From positions 198,200,676 to 198,264,675 of the forward strand of contig NC_080671.1 in assembly GCF_030247195.1 (NCBI RefSeq): 64,000 nucleotides of DNA. Direction: 5' to 3'. Positions within the stretch are counted from its first letter, which is position 1. Every line of letters starts with the position of its first letter. The stretch comes from Topomyia yanbarensis. Its lineage: Eukaryota > Arthropoda > Insecta > Diptera > Culicidae. A program made the position numbers and the translations under genes. Below the pieces are notes generated by a model, which saw only the letters and a list, made by a program, of their open reading frames with translations, searched no databases and had not been told where the DNA came from. This document shows positions 34,655 to 45,835 of the stretch, piece after piece.

Positions 34655-36372
34655 CTAGGGGCAGATCACTTGTGATGCATTTGTAAAAATCAGCGAAATT
34701 AAATGCATTTATTTCCATTAAAATAGAAATTCATAATGTATTTTGCGTTGCATGCAATGTTTTTGCGTTGCCTGCAATGTGGTTTGCGTTGCGTGTAAGA
34801 CGTCAAAACCCTACAGAAAAACTAGCCCTACACTGAGCAAAAAGCATCTGAGAATTTCATAAGTCTCGGCATATGAACCAACCTTCTGACGATGTCATTG
34901 AATGCTTTAGAATGTCATAGGCAGGCTTATGAATTCATTGATCTTTATTCATGCACTCCATAGACGTACAAATAATGTATTTCATAAAACCGTCTTATGA
35001 CTTCGCTCCAATATATGCCTTTAAGAATTTCATAAGTTTTTCTCATGAAACCCATATGAGATCTGTTATTGATTCTATAAAATTGTATTTTGTTTTTCAT
35101 AAACGTCACTTTTGTGAAAAGTTCATAATTGTTTCTTATGAATTCAGTACTGGCCTGGACGGCCAACCAGGAGTTAATAGTTTCAGCACTTTTTGATTAC
35201 CGCTGTTTGAAACAAAAGAAGTGAGATTTTCAGTCAAATTGCAACAATTTTACATTGTTTTTATGTTATTGAATAAATTACTGTGAGCATTAAATCTGTT
35301 TACATGGTTATGATTTTTACAGAAGATATCCGATTATTTGAAATGAAATAAGTTGTGCATATAATTAGTGTCTGACGCGTATTTTATAATTATCAAAATC
35401 ATTTGAGAAGTAACAATCATTAGCATTCAGTTGTCAAGTCCAGTTTCCTAGTTGTCTTAGCCCAGTTTCCCAAGAAATATTGACGAAGCGTTGCTCATTA
35501 TGTACAAATTTTAATATTTAATGAGTTTTCTCTTCAATCTTCTGAAGGGATCTATACTTGGCGGTTAATTTGTCCCGAATTGAGTTCTACAAGATGACCA
35601 CACAAATGAACTCATGAGGAATGACGTTCATGTTTGACAATTCTCAGTGATTTGTTTACTTTGGCAGTTGCGTGAGTTGGAGTGCAACGGGTGCCCATAT
35701 GTTACATTCAAACTCACATAACTCCCATGTAAACCAACCACCGAGAATTGTTAAACGAAGTTCATCCGGCTCATTTTGTGGGGTTATGTCGGTTGGAGTA
35801 AAACCTCTTAAGGTTGATTTTTACTGTTGATTTTTTGTCTACTAAAAATGCTCGAGAAATGTCAGCCATGTTCTTTTCCTTATATAAATGCACAATAATA
35901 TCCATAAATAAAAAAATTATGGCATTCATTCGAACATTGTAATGAATTTCATAAGACTGTTCTATGGAAATCGTTATTTCTACTATGTTTTCTACCTATA
36001 GATGTCAGCAATTTTCATAAATGGGCACCTATGGCGTTCATTCGGACATTTTCATAAATTTCATAAGACTGTCTTTTGAAAATAATAAGAGATAGATTTG
36101 TAAAATTTCCCCTCCAAATCATAAGACAGATTTATAAAATCCATTTAAAATCCTTATGTCTGAAAGTCATAAGACGTTTTTATGGAAATTCAATGTAAAT
36201 TTTGCTCGGTGTACATTTAACAAAACGTCGGACAAAGTGGATCAGCGTAGGACGTTTGTTAAACAAACTTTTCTGCGAGGGAGTGCCAAGCTGATGCAAA
36301 AATGGAAATTAAATGCATTTTTTCTAATTTGATGCAAATTTGTTATACATTCTTAGAGTGATCTACCCCTAG
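34655..36372. mobile_element. 1.7-kb hAT-like element in the LTR
   Basis: The ends are CTAGGGGCAGATCACT and the inverse of CTAGGGGTAGATCACT. An 8-bp duplication, GTTCGATA, lies at 34647-34654 and 36373-36380; the intact LTR has one copy. No transposase ORF. A second element (34831-36211) sits inside it. Confidence 0.85.
34831..36211. mobile_element. 1.38-kb CACTGAGCAAAA element nested in the hAT-like element
   Basis: The ends are CACTGAGCAAAA and the inverse of CACCGAGCAAAA, flanked by TA/TA. The interior repeats 'catttcataag'/'cttatgaaa' blocks many times, with a palindromic tendency. No protein is encoded. Confidence 0.65.
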
Positions 36373-36431
36373 GTTCGATATCGATTGATATTTCATGCAC
36401 TGTTTATCACAGTCCCTTATTGCCATACCCT

Positions 36432-36579
36432 CCCACTGAGACGTCCAAAAAATTGTTTCAAAATCGTTCAACACGGGTCCAACGATGGACGTTTGTTGAA
36501 CGGTTATTTGGACGTTGTCCAGATTGGTCCAACGAACGTCCGTCATTGGACAATTTTGAAACCAACCGTTCTTAGAGGG
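36432..36579 (-). mobile_element. Family A MITE, copy A7 (in the copia LTR)
   Basis: 148 bp, CCCACTGAG to CTTAGAGGG, flanked by CT/CT. It is absent from the other LTR, so it arrived after the copia insertion. Confidence 0.9.
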
Positions 36580-36651
36580 CTGCCATACCCTCTGCCTATA
36601 GTAAACAACACATCCATGCGCGGCGTCCATATGCAAAAGCTCAAGTTACCC

Positions 36652-36822
36652 TGAGTGCATATAAGGAGAGTGACGACACTGTCAAAATTGGAACAATTAT
36701 TATTTGTCAGTGTCATTCCAAACGAGTCAAATTCATGTATTTTGACAGGTCGTTTGTTCGTTTGGAATATCACTGACGGATAATCATGACAGTTGTCTTC
36801 ACTCTCCTTACATACACTCTGA
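36652..36822. mobile_element. 171-bp hAT-like MITE (in the copia LTR)
   Basis: Imperfect inverted ends built on 'ataaggagagtga'. An 8-bp duplication, AGTTACCC, lies at 36644-36651 and 36823-36830. The other LTR has a single AGTTACCC with no insert. Confidence 0.88.
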
Positions 36823-36998
36823 AGTTACCCACTTGAAGTTTTTGTCACATGACGTTCTGTCAGATGACATCTCAGAGCTTTTTATAGTACGTTCCGTATG
36901 ACAGTTCTTACTGTCAACTGCCGTCCCGTGAATGGCAAATTGTTTATATACAAAGAATATTTCGTACGTATATCACTGCGAAATATTCTTTTTCAACA

Positions 36999-39841
36999 CT
37001 TCCCCACAATTTGCACATTGAATACACCGAATAACTTTCTGTGTATATTTTTAGGTAACCCCTTAGTGAAGGCATCTGCAGGTTGATCGACGCTTGGGAT
37101 GAACTGTAGTTTTACTCTACCATTTTTGACGAGATCCCGGATGAAAAGGTATTTGATATCCAAGTGTTTCATCCGTTGATGTGATCTTGGCTCCTGTGCT
37201 ATGTTGATACATGGGATGCTATCTTCCATTATGATGAATGGTGTTATGTTTACATCCAATTCATTGAGAAGTTGTGTTAACCACACTCCTTCTTTCGTAG
37301 CAGCGCAAATTGCTATCAGTTCTGCTTCACTTGTTGATAAGCTTACAGTCGGTTGTCGTTTCGTTGACCACGAAATAAGATTACCGTATAGTAGAAATGC
37401 GTATCCTGAAACTGATTTCCTACCATCAGGATCATTTGCAAAATCTGCATCGGCAAATCCTACTAAAGCTGGATATTCGCTATTTGATGAATAAATTATT
37501 TTTGTGTTGCTCATTCCCCTCAAATATCGCAATATTCGTTTTAATCCTGACCAGTGCCAATCGGTGGCGCAGTTAGCATATTTGCTTAGGGTGTTTACCG
37601 CAGAGCAAATATCAGGTCTAGACGTTAGTGAAAGATATTGTAGGCATCCCAGCAGTTCTCTGTATGGCTCTTCAGTGATTTTTTCCTCAGATTTTGACCA
37701 TTTCGTGTTGATATCCAATGGTGTCCCCACTGGTTTACAATCAGCCATCCCAAATCTACTAAGAAGTTTCTCCACGTATATTGTTTGAGAAATTTCAATA
37801 GTCTGGCTTTCCAAATCACGATTTATCTCCATTCCCAGGAAGTGCTTAATCTCTAACATGTCTTTCATTTGGAATAACCTTCCAAGTTTCTTTTTAATCC
37901 ACGTAATTGCTTCGATGTTTTTGGCAAGTAGTAAAATGTCGTCTACATATAGTATTACTATAATGCCTCTAGATTTTGACTTATAGATGCAGTTGTCATT
38001 TTTGAGAGGGACAAAACCTAGTGTTTTCATTGCATCATCAAAATGTTTATTCCAAGATGTGCTTGCCTGTTTCAATCCATACAAACATTTGTGTAGACGA
38101 ACAGTTTGTCTTTGCCCATTTACGTTTGGTGGAAGTTTCATGTATATTTCTTCTTCTAACTTCCCATGTAGAAATGCAGTTTTGACATCCATTTGATGTA
38201 CTAACAATTTATGCTCGTTAGCAAGGGCTAGGGCTAACCGAACACTCTCTAGTTTGGCGACTGGTGCAAATGTTTCACAGTAATCGAATCCAGGACGCTG
38301 TGAACACCCTTTTGCCACTAATCGTGCTTTATATCTTCCATCTTCTTTCATTGAGAAAACCCATTTTGAGTTAATCGGTTTAACTCCTTTTGGCAAACAG
38401 TTAACCACTGTCCAAGTGCCATTTTGATGTAATGCATCAAACTCTTATTGAATAGCATGCTTCCATTCTTGCCAATCAGAAACTTTCTTCAATTCCTCAA
38501 TAGTTTGCGGAATCTCTTCGTTGAAAATCATTGCTGTTTTTGCTGTATAATCGGAATACCAACCCGGTATCTTTCTCTCCCTCTTGCTTCGACGCAATTA
38601 TTGACCATCATCGACGTCCTCTCTTTCGTCTGTTGGATTTTCATTTGTACTTTCATAGTCAGTTTCGCCAACTGATTCTTCAAGTGAATCTAGATTATCT
38701 TGCTCTGTTTCGATGAGTGTGCATTCTTCATGCTGTTCTTCATCAGAAGGATGTATAGCAGCATCCTCGTCTTCGTTCTGTTCTCCTTGGTTTAAGCATG
38801 TACATCTAATTAAATCTTGACCAGATGATTCTACGAAATCCATGTTTGTGTGGTCAATATCTTGATTGGCTCTGGTAGATTCATTGAATACTACATTTCT
38901 GCCAATTTCTATTGAACGCGTATCCTTGTTCCATAATCTAAAACCATTATTTGCGTACCCCACAAATATCAAAGGTTTTGTTTTGAAATCTAATTTCTGA
39001 CGCCTCTCTTTAGGTATTTGTTTGAACGCTTTACACCCAAAAACTCTTAAATGATTCAAGTTTGGTCGCTTTTTCAACCATTTTTCATACGGAGTTTTCT
39101 CCTCTTCTATCCCACTTGTTGGAGATCTATTGATTAGATATGTTGCTGCATATAATGCTTCTCCTCACATATCTTTCGCTAATCCACTTTCGTAAAGCAA
39201 AGCTCTGACCTTTTCCATTAAAGATCTGTTCATACGTTCACTTACACCATTTTGCTAACACCATTTCTTTTGCAATGAGCTTGAAATTCGTTACTTGTAT
39301 ATTCCCCTCCATTATCACACCTTAGCATTGAAATACGTCTTTCGAAGAATGCTGTCGCCATTGCTTCGAATTCTTTAAATTTCTCGAAAACCTCCGATTT
39401 CTGTTTCATGAGGTAAACCACGAGAAAGTGCGTATAATCATCTATAAAGGTTACAAAGTAACGATAGCCATCATAGGTTTCCTGCTCCATGCTTCCACAA
39501 ACGTCCGAATGTATGAGTTCCAGTGGTCGTTTTGATACTGGCAGCTGCAATTGTTTAAATTTGGATGCAGCCTGCTTCCCTGCCATACAACCATCACATA
39601 CATTTGTTTCACTAATATTTCCAGAAGTTAGATTGATACCCTCAACCATTCCCTTCTTAATTAGTTTCTCCAAACGCGTATCACTGATATGGCCAAGTCT
39701 TTTATGCCATGTTTCCAAACTCCAAATGTTCAAATTCAAAGATAACCTCTTCATCTGTAAAAGTAAAACCCTGCTAACCCTTCTAACCGAAAGGAGATTT
39801 TCTTGAAGACCCGGAGTAAAAAGAACGTTGTACAATTTCAA
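36999..39841 (-). pseudogene. Copia pol: integrase, reverse transcriptase, RNase H (broken)
   Basis: In element order: a GAG-pre-integrase zinc region (WHKRLGHISDTRLEKLIKKG, then CDGCMAGK); an integrase core (LIHSDVCGSM, FVTFIDDYTH, LRCDNGGEY); an integrase C-terminal segment at 39077-38598 (HLRVFGCKAF, FVGYANNGFRLW); and RT from 38408 (KARLVAKGCSQ, DVKTAFLHG, LYVDDILLLA). RNase H ends the frame (VGFADADFANDPDGRKSVSG, VSLSTSEAEL, LPKNIHRKLF). Damage consists of a short duplication and frame break near 39241-39256, a TGA near 39165, a TAA at 38598-38600 and a TAA at about 38444. The RT-RNase H frame downstream is open to its natural stop near 36993, just at the LTR edge. The 5' end continues the gag frame across the LINE insertion at 39849-45819. 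Confidence 0.9.
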
Positions 39842-39848
39842 TTCTTTT
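39833..39848. repeat. LINE target-site duplication, left copy
   Basis: The 16-bp word CAATTTCAATTCTTTT is repeated at 45820-45835. Its last Ts merge with the poly(T) of the LINE. One copy is expected in uninterrupted copia pol. Confidence 0.9.
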
Positions 39849-40316
39849 TTTTTTTTTTTTTTATCTTAAAATACGTTTATTTAGGCCCAAATGCTGTAGC
39901 TTAACGAGGCCGATAATTCATTTTTTTTATATTACATGTCACATGTTAGTGGGGGAAGGGAAAGCCGTATTTAGGGGCGGCTTGCTCCCCTCTTATGTAA
40001 GTAAAGGAAAAAGGTAGGAAGTGGGATACATATTGTGTAATTGACATCGTCGTTTGCTGATTGATCATTGTGGCGGATATGCACACTTTGTTGTAGTGTT
40101 GTAGTTTCCAGCCTGTAATCGCAGGGGCGAGGGGAGGGTCGATATTTCGGATAATTATTGGCACTCTTTATCATCTGCATGTGCGGTATGTCATGATGTT
40201 CTGGATAGACGGTTATCAAGAAGAGTGTGCACCGAAGACTCGTGAAGCAATGCCATATTGTAGATACAGGGATAGGTTGGTGAGATTCTACTGTGAATGA
40301 GAGAGGGTAAAATGTA

Positions 40317-43300
40317 TTAAACTTGGACATCAATGGTTTTCAAAAAGATATAGATAAGAAAAATATAGGGGTGGTCACGGCTTGCCAGGACGTCCCGGAC
40401 TGGCACATAGGGTGATCTACCTCGGGCCCGAAGGGAATCTATTAGTTGGGACCTGGCAACACAGTACTCTGCGCACAGCCAAACAACATGCTCGATGTCG
40501 TGATAGCCGTTCTCACAAACACAATGATTATTTTCAGCAAGCCCTATACGACGGAGATGCGCGTCGAACGAGTAATGGTTGGACATGATCCTTGACATCG
40601 TACGAATAAAGTCCCGGTTCACATCCAACCCCTTAAACCAAGCATTCGTTGATACCTTCGGGATAATGGAATGTAGCCACCGTCCCAGATGCCCATTGCT
40701 CCATGAGGTTTGCCAACTATCGAGCGTCCTCTGACGAGAGATACTGAAAAATTCGTTGAAGCAAATTGGTCTTTCGTAAGTGTCGCCTTCTAATGCGCCC
40801 ACCTTGGCTAAAGAGTCCGCCTTCTCATTGCCCGCAATAGAACAATGTGACGGGACCCAAACCAAGGTAATCTGGTAAGATTTTTCAGATAAAGCACTCA
40901 GATATTCCCGTATTTTCCCCAGGAAATACGGTGAGTGCTTTCCAGGCTTCGCCGCACGGATGGCCTCAATGGAGCTGAGACTATCCGAAACGATGAAGTA
41001 ATGGTCTGAGGGCAGGGTGTCAATGATCCCGAGAGTATACTGAATGGCAGCTAATTCTGCGACGTAAATTGAAGCAGGATCATTGAGTTTGAATGAGGCA
41101 GCAAGATTTTCGTTGAAGATACCGAAGCCTGTGGACCCGTCGAGAATTGATCCGTCAGTGTAGAACATTTTGGCGCAGTCGACTTGATGGTATTTGTTAT
41201 AGAAAATATTTGGGACCACTTGTGGGCGAATATGATCCGGAATTCCACAAATCTCTTCCTTCATGGATGTATCGAAAAATACAGTTGGATCAGAAGTATC
41301 TAAGAGATGAGCACGGTTGACGTTATATGTACATGAATTGATGTTCTGTGCCATGTAATCGAAGTACAAGGACATGAATCGGGTCTGAGAATTAAGCTCG
41401 ACAAGCCTTTCGCAATTTGCAATCACCAATGGGTTCAGAATATCGCATCGAATGAGCAATCGATATGAGAGGTCCCAGAATCGATTTTTCAGCGGAAGAA
41501 CGCCCGCCAGCACTTCGAGACTCATCGTATGGGTCGAGTGCATGCAACCCAAGGCAATACGCAAGCAACGATACTGGATTCGCTCCAGTTTGATGAAGTG
41601 TATGTTCGCAGCGGAGCGAAAGCAGAAACATCCGTACTCCAACACTGATAATATCGTTGTTTGGTACAACCTGATTAGGTCTCCTGGATGGGCACCCCAC
41701 CATGTTCCAGTTATTGTACGGAAAAAGTTGATCCTTTGTTGGCACTTCTGTTTCAGATACCTAATGTGACATCCCCAGGTACCTTTAGAGTCGAACCATA
41801 CCCCGAGATATTTGAATGTTGAAGCTTGAGCAATAGTTTGATTCATTAATTGAAGCTGTAGTTGCGCTGGTTCACGCTTTCTAGAAAATACGACTAGCTC
41901 AGTTTTCTCCGTGGAGAACTCGATACCCAGTTGGAGAGCCCAAGCAGACAAATTGTCCAAGGTATTTTGCAGTGGTCCTTGCAAGTCGACGGCTTTAGGA
42001 CCTGTAATAGAGACCACACCGTCATCTGCAAGCTGCCTTAGCGTGCAGGAATTGACAAGACATTCGTCAATGTCATTCACGTAAAAATTGTAGAGGAGAG
42101 GGCTTAGACATGAGCCCTGGGGAAGGCCCATGTAGCTAAATCGTGATGTCGATAAATCGCCATGCGAGAAATGCATTTGTTTTTCAGACAACAGGTTTAG
42201 CAAAAAGTTATTTAAAATTGGCGAAAGACCATGCTGGTGCAACTTCTCATAAAGAATGTTGATCGAAACTGAATCGAAAGCCCCCTTAATATCCAAGAAT
42301 ACTGATGCCATCTGCTCTTTGTTAGCATATGCCATTTGAATTTCTGTTGAGAGCAACGCAAGGCAATCGTTCGTCCCTTTGCCTTTGCGGAAGCCAAATT
42401 GTGTATCTGACAGTAAGCCATTTGTTTCGACCCAATTGTCGAGCCGAAACAGGATCATTTTCTCGAACAACTTCCGGATACAGGACAGCATTGCAATCGG
42501 ACGATACGAATTGTGGTCGGAGGCTGGTTTTCCTGGTTTTTGGATGGCGATGACCCTCACCTGTCTCCAGTCATGTGGGACAATGTTACCCTCAAGAAAC
42601 CTATTAAATAAATTCAACAAGCGTCTTTTGGCAGAGTCTGGCAGATTCTTCAATAAGTTGAATTTAATTCTATCTGGCCCCGGGGCTTTATTGTTACATG
42701 ATAAGAGAGCTAGTGAGAACTCCACCATCGTAAACGGTGTTTCGTTCGCGGTATTGTAAGGCGACGCGGCGCGGTAGATTTTCTGTGCCGGGGCGGAATC
42801 CGGACAAACCTTCTTGGCGAAATCGAATATCCAACGGTTTGAATATTCCACGCTCTCGTTAGTACTGTTTCGGTTTCGCATACGTCGGGCCGTGCCCCAA
42901 AGAGTGCTCATCGATGTTTCTCTTGTTAACCCGTCGACAAACCGGCGCCAGTAACTGCGTTTCTTAGCTTTCATTAAATTTTTCATTCGCTTTTCTAATA
43001 TCGCGTACACTCGATAACTAGCAACTAACCCGTCGTTCCGGAAAGTTTTATACGCGGCAGCTTTCTCCGCGTACACGTCTGAGCACTCTTTGTCCCACCA
43101 CGGGTTGGGAGAACGTTTTTGGGTGTTCACGTCGGGTACTCGTTTCGTCTGAGTTTGAATCGCGCTATCGAGAATCGAGTTGGACAAAAACTTATATTCT
43201 TCCTCCGGGGGAAGTACCTGTGTTGAATCGATAGTTTTGGATATCTCAGCAGCGTAGCTCTTCCAATCAATGTTTCGTGTGAGGTCATAGGGAACATTGA

Positions 43301-44003
43301 TTGGTGCCGATGGTCTTGAACCAGTGGTGATTGCAATTACAATTGGTAAGTGGTCACTACCGTGGGGATCAGATATTACCTTCCACTTGCAATCTAACCG
43401 TAGTGATGTCGAGCATAAAGATATGTCCAGTGCACTTGCTTGCGCAGGTGGTCTAGGAATCCGTGTCATTTCCCCTGTGTTCAGAATTGTCATATTGAAG
43501 TTGTCACAAAGGTCTTGAATTGTCGAAGATCGATTATCGTCGTATAGACAGCCCCACCCCGTACCGTGAGAGTTAAAGTCTCCAAGAAGCAGGCGGGGCG
43601 AGGGAAGGTGTTCAATCACGTTGGAGAATCTTCGATATCCCATCATGGCCCTAGGAGGAATGTAAATAGAAGCAATGCAAAGATCTTTGCCTTTGATTGT
43701 TGTTTGACAAGCGACAACTTCAATGCCTGGCGTCGAAGGGAGGTTGATTCGATTGAAGGAGTAGCACTTTTTGATCCCTAAAAGTACCCCCCCATATGAG
43801 TCTTCTCGATCCAAGCGGATAATGTTAAAATCGTGGAAGTTGAGGTTTATATTAGAAGTTAGCCATGTTTCACATAGGGAAAATGCATCACAATGATTGT
43901 AATTTAGCAAGTGTTTTAATGAATCAATTTTGGGGATAATACTTCTGCAGTTCCACTGCAAAACAGTGATCAGATCCCTGATTCCGTCTAATAAGTTAGC
44001 CAT
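40317..44003 (-). CDS. LINE ORF2: endonuclease, reverse transcriptase and RNase H
   Basis: An open frame of 1,228 aa with no internal stop. AP-type endonuclease occupies about residues 10-230 (VLQWNCRSI, SLCETWL, LLGDFNSHGTGWG, GSDHLPIVIAI). RT occupies about 440-730 (NSYRPIAMLSCIRKLFEKMI, VFLDIKGAFDSV, GLPQGSCLSPLLYNFYVND, RQLADDGVVS); the catalytic box reads LADD. RNase H occupies about 930-1060 (MFYTDGSILDGSTGFGIF, AELAAIQYTL, IVSDSLSSIEAI, VWVPSHCSIAGNEKADSLAK). A C-terminal Cys/His stretch (CVCENGYHDIEHVVWLC) follows. It starts at ATGGCTAAC and overlaps the ORF1 stop by 8 nt (ATGGCTAA), suggesting coupled termination and re-initiation. The frame appears intact, so it could encode active enzyme, although ORF1 has a frame break. 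Confidence 0.93.
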   Translation of the reverse strand: MANLLDGIRDLITVLQWNCRSIIPKIDSLKHLLNYNHCDAFSLCETWLTSNINLNFHDFNIIRLDREDSYGGVLLGIKKCYSFNRINLPSTPGIEVVACQTTIKGKDLCIASIYIPPRAMMGYRRFSNVIEHLPSPRLLLGDFNSHGTGWGCLYDDNRSSTIQDLCDNFNMTILNTGEMTRIPRPPAQASALDISLCSTSLRLDCKWKVISDPHGSDHLPIVIAITTGSRPSAPINVPYDLTRNIDWKSYAAEISKTIDSTQVLPPEEEYKFLSNSILDSAIQTQTKRVPDVNTQKRSPNPWWDKECSDVYAEKAAAYKTFRNDGLVASYRVYAILEKRMKNLMKAKKRSYWRRFVDGLTRETSMSTLWGTARRMRNRNSTNESVEYSNRWIFDFAKKVCPDSAPAQKIYRAASPYNTANETPFTMVEFSLALLSCNNKAPGPDRIKFNLLKNLPDSAKRRLLNLFNRFLEGNIVPHDWRQVRVIAIQKPGKPASDHNSYRPIAMLSCIRKLFEKMILFRLDNWVETNGLLSDTQFGFRKGKGTNDCLALLSTEIQMAYANKEQMASVFLDIKGAFDSVSINILYEKLHQHGLSPILNNFLLNLLSEKQMHFSHGDLSTSRFSYMGLPQGSCLSPLLYNFYVNDIDECLVNSCTLRQLADDGVVSITGPKAVDLQGPLQNTLDNLSAWALQLGIEFSTEKTELVVFSRKREPAQLQLQLMNQTIAQASTFKYLGVWFDSKGTWGCHIRYLKQKCQQRINFFRTITGTWWGAHPGDLIRLYQTTILSVLEYGCFCFRSAANIHFIKLERIQYRCLRIALGCMHSTHTMSLEVLAGVLPLKNRFWDLSYRLLIRCDILNPLVIANCERLVELNSQTRFMSLYFDYMAQNINSCTYNVNRAHLLDTSDPTVFFDTSMKEEICGIPDHIRPQVVPNIFYNKYHQVDCAKMFYTDGSILDGSTGFGIFNENLAASFKLNDPASIYVAELAAIQYTLGIIDTLPSDHYFIVSDSLSSIEAIRAAKPGKHSPYFLGKIREYLSALSEKSYQITLVWVPSHCSIAGNEKADSLAKVGALEGDTYERPICFNEFFSISRQRTLDSWQTSWSNGHLGRWLHSIIPKVSTNAWFKGLDVNRDFIRTMSRIMSNHYSFDAHLRRIGLAENNHCVCENGYHDIEHVVWLCAEYCVARSQLIDSLRARGRSPYVPVRDVLASRDHPYIFLIYIFLKTIDVQV

Positions 44004-45383
44004 CGAAGGATACGATCGCTGTAAGGAGGGGCCATTGTTCAGTCAACTGTTTTAAAAATGTTCCTACTGTTGGTAGAATAGCAACCAGCAAGCTTTTCAT
44101 AGGATCGGTAATGTTGAAAGCTGTGAATATCCAGTCCACAATGTCAGAAAATTTAAGGAATCCCGTTTTAGGTTGAGTTTCTGACTGTAAAATTGGAGCA
44201 CTTGGGATTTTTGGTGCCCCGGGGAGTGCTGGGAACTCCTGGTTGTATCTCAATTTCCCAAAACCAGGAGGTATTATCTTCGGATTTGTACCAGCACTTC
44301 CAGTTGATGAATTATTTTTATTTTGTACCCTTGTTTGGGACAACCTAGGACCCTTACGAGGAAGTTCAGGTGAGTTTTGATTAGGTCTTTTCCTAGAGTT
44401 TCCAAGCGGAGCCAAAGAATGCCCCTCGCAAGGGTCGTTAGAGGCGTTATCGTCAGTTGGCAAGAGAGCGAATGGGTTTTCGGAGATAAGTGGAACAGCT
44501 CTTTTAAGCATTTCTGCGTAAGAGCGTCTGGAGCGATCTTTGGCGGATCGCTTCAGTTTATCCGCGCGAAGTTTGTACGTTGGGCATGTCAAAAGTGCAT
44601 GCGGATTCTCCCCACAGTAAACACACTTCTCAGCGGGGCTACTGCAAGTATCATCCGCATGGCGTTCCCCACATTTACCGCACCGTTGCTTGTTGCTACA
44701 GTAGGTGGCCGTGTGACCTAGCTGCTTGCAATTGGAACAATTCATGACCCGCGGTACAAACAGGCGTACAGGTAGACGAGCTCCTCCCACTTCAACGTAG
44801 CTCGGAAGTGCAGATCCGGCGAAGGTTACGCGAAACGAGTCTGATGGATAGTAATTACCATCTTCGATGGACTTTGAGTGCAATTGCTTGCACTCCAAAA
44901 TCTTAACTGATTGAAGGTTAGGGTCCTTAAAGCGGCCAGCCCCATCATTCATCAGATCATCGACAGTTAGACCCGCATCACTTACCACACCGTCGATCTC
45001 CACATCACGAGAAGGGATGTAGACGCGATACTCCAGCGTAAAGAGGCTATTGCTAACGATATCATTGGCCTGTTTCAAGTCAGTAACGACTACGCGCAGT
45101 TTATCTGACTGAACCTTTTTAATCTCGGTTACGGCCGAGTAACGTTTTGTCAGCTCCCGTGCAACAGTTATGCTGTTTAACGGTTTATTTTTGGGCCGAA
45201 AGTATACCACCCAAGGACCAGCGGATCCATCCTGGTAAACCTTGACTCGGGGGGGGGCTGTGAGACATTGGGGGAAAGTGGGGGAAGTGGATCGACCATA
45301 ACATTATCTGTCTCAGTATCAGATATACGTTCTTCTTCTTCATAATATTCCTCTTCGGAGGGTGATCCTTTTGTTTGTTCCAT
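43996..45383 (-). CDS. LINE ORF1: nucleic-acid-binding protein with three CCHC knuckles (one frameshift)
   Basis: The probable start at 45383 gives an acidic N-terminus (MEQTKGSPSEEEYYEEEERI). A run of about nine C's (minus strand, near 45248-45257) then breaks the frame, which resumes as the 404-codon frame at 45210-43996. Three C-X2-C-X4-H-X4-C-type knuckles follow: CSNCKQLGHTATYC, CGKCGERHADDTC and CVYCGENPHALLTC. The C-terminal part is Ser/Pro/Asn-rich. ORF1 packages the LINE RNA. The break may be a true mutation or a homopolymer miscount. Confidence 0.85.
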
Positions 45384-45819
45384 TTTGTTGCGGGAGCAAC
45401 ACGCTCGACCGCACTGTTTAACTTAAATCAAAATAAAAAATCAAAAGTAATAAAAAGAAAAAAAAATCGATAAGAAAAGTAAAAAACGAAACACTTCACC
45501 AGTTGGTTCCTGACGAGCTGGTAGGTGGATTGATCCTTCGTTTGTTTTATCCGTCACCCGCGTGACCTTCACACAGTAGAGCTGATATAGCTCGTCTAAA
45601 CAAAGCCGTCTTTCAGGCAAGAAAAATGTTTAGTAACGCACTTCACTGCACTACTTTAACTGATATCGCAGGTAACAATTATCACTCGCGGGACTGTTTA
45701 TTAGTAATGCTTTACTGCAGCCTCTGCCACAGCAAGCACCTTCGTACCACCGAAAAAACTAAACCACACCGGAGAGAACAAAAAGCACTTGTTTCCCGGT
45801 ACAAAGTTGGGTTACGAAT

Positions 45820-45835
45820 CAATTTCAATTCTTTT
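45820..45835. repeat. LINE target-site duplication, right copy
   Basis: CAATTTCAATTCTTTT, identical to 39833-39848. It lies within copia gag-pol codons, at the point where the gag-protease frame breaks off. Confidence 0.9.

Larger units (their letters stand above)
34549..36998 (-). repeat. 3' LTR of the copia element, carrying three insertions
   Basis: LTR sequence occupies 34549-34654, 36381-36431, 36582-36651 and 36831-36998. It aligns in order with the intact LTR at 47258-47656. The interruptions are a 1,718-bp element, family A copy A7, and a 171-bp element. One visible length change is 'attgccatac' versus 'attgactgccatac'. Confidence 0.9.
39849..45819 (-). mobile_element. Near full-length LINE with RNase H (I/LOA-like group), inside copia pol
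   Basis: Element of about 5.97 kb. It has a poly(A) tail (poly-T, 39845-39862), a 16-bp target duplication, a 5' UTR of about 430 bp, ORF1 and ORF2. ORF2 has the order endonuclease, RT, RNase H, which limits it to RNase H-bearing clades (I, LOA, R1 and relatives). The clade is not resolved further here. It mobilises by target-primed reverse transcription. Confidence 0.9.

Noticed and set aside
37201..38196. Plus-strand ORFs opposite copia RT
   Set aside because: Antisense of the RT-RNase H frame with YVDD and other motifs on the minus strand.
41392..42759. ORFs of 70-126 aa on both strands within the LINE
   Set aside because: Shadows of the 1,228-aa ORF2, which carries all the motifs.
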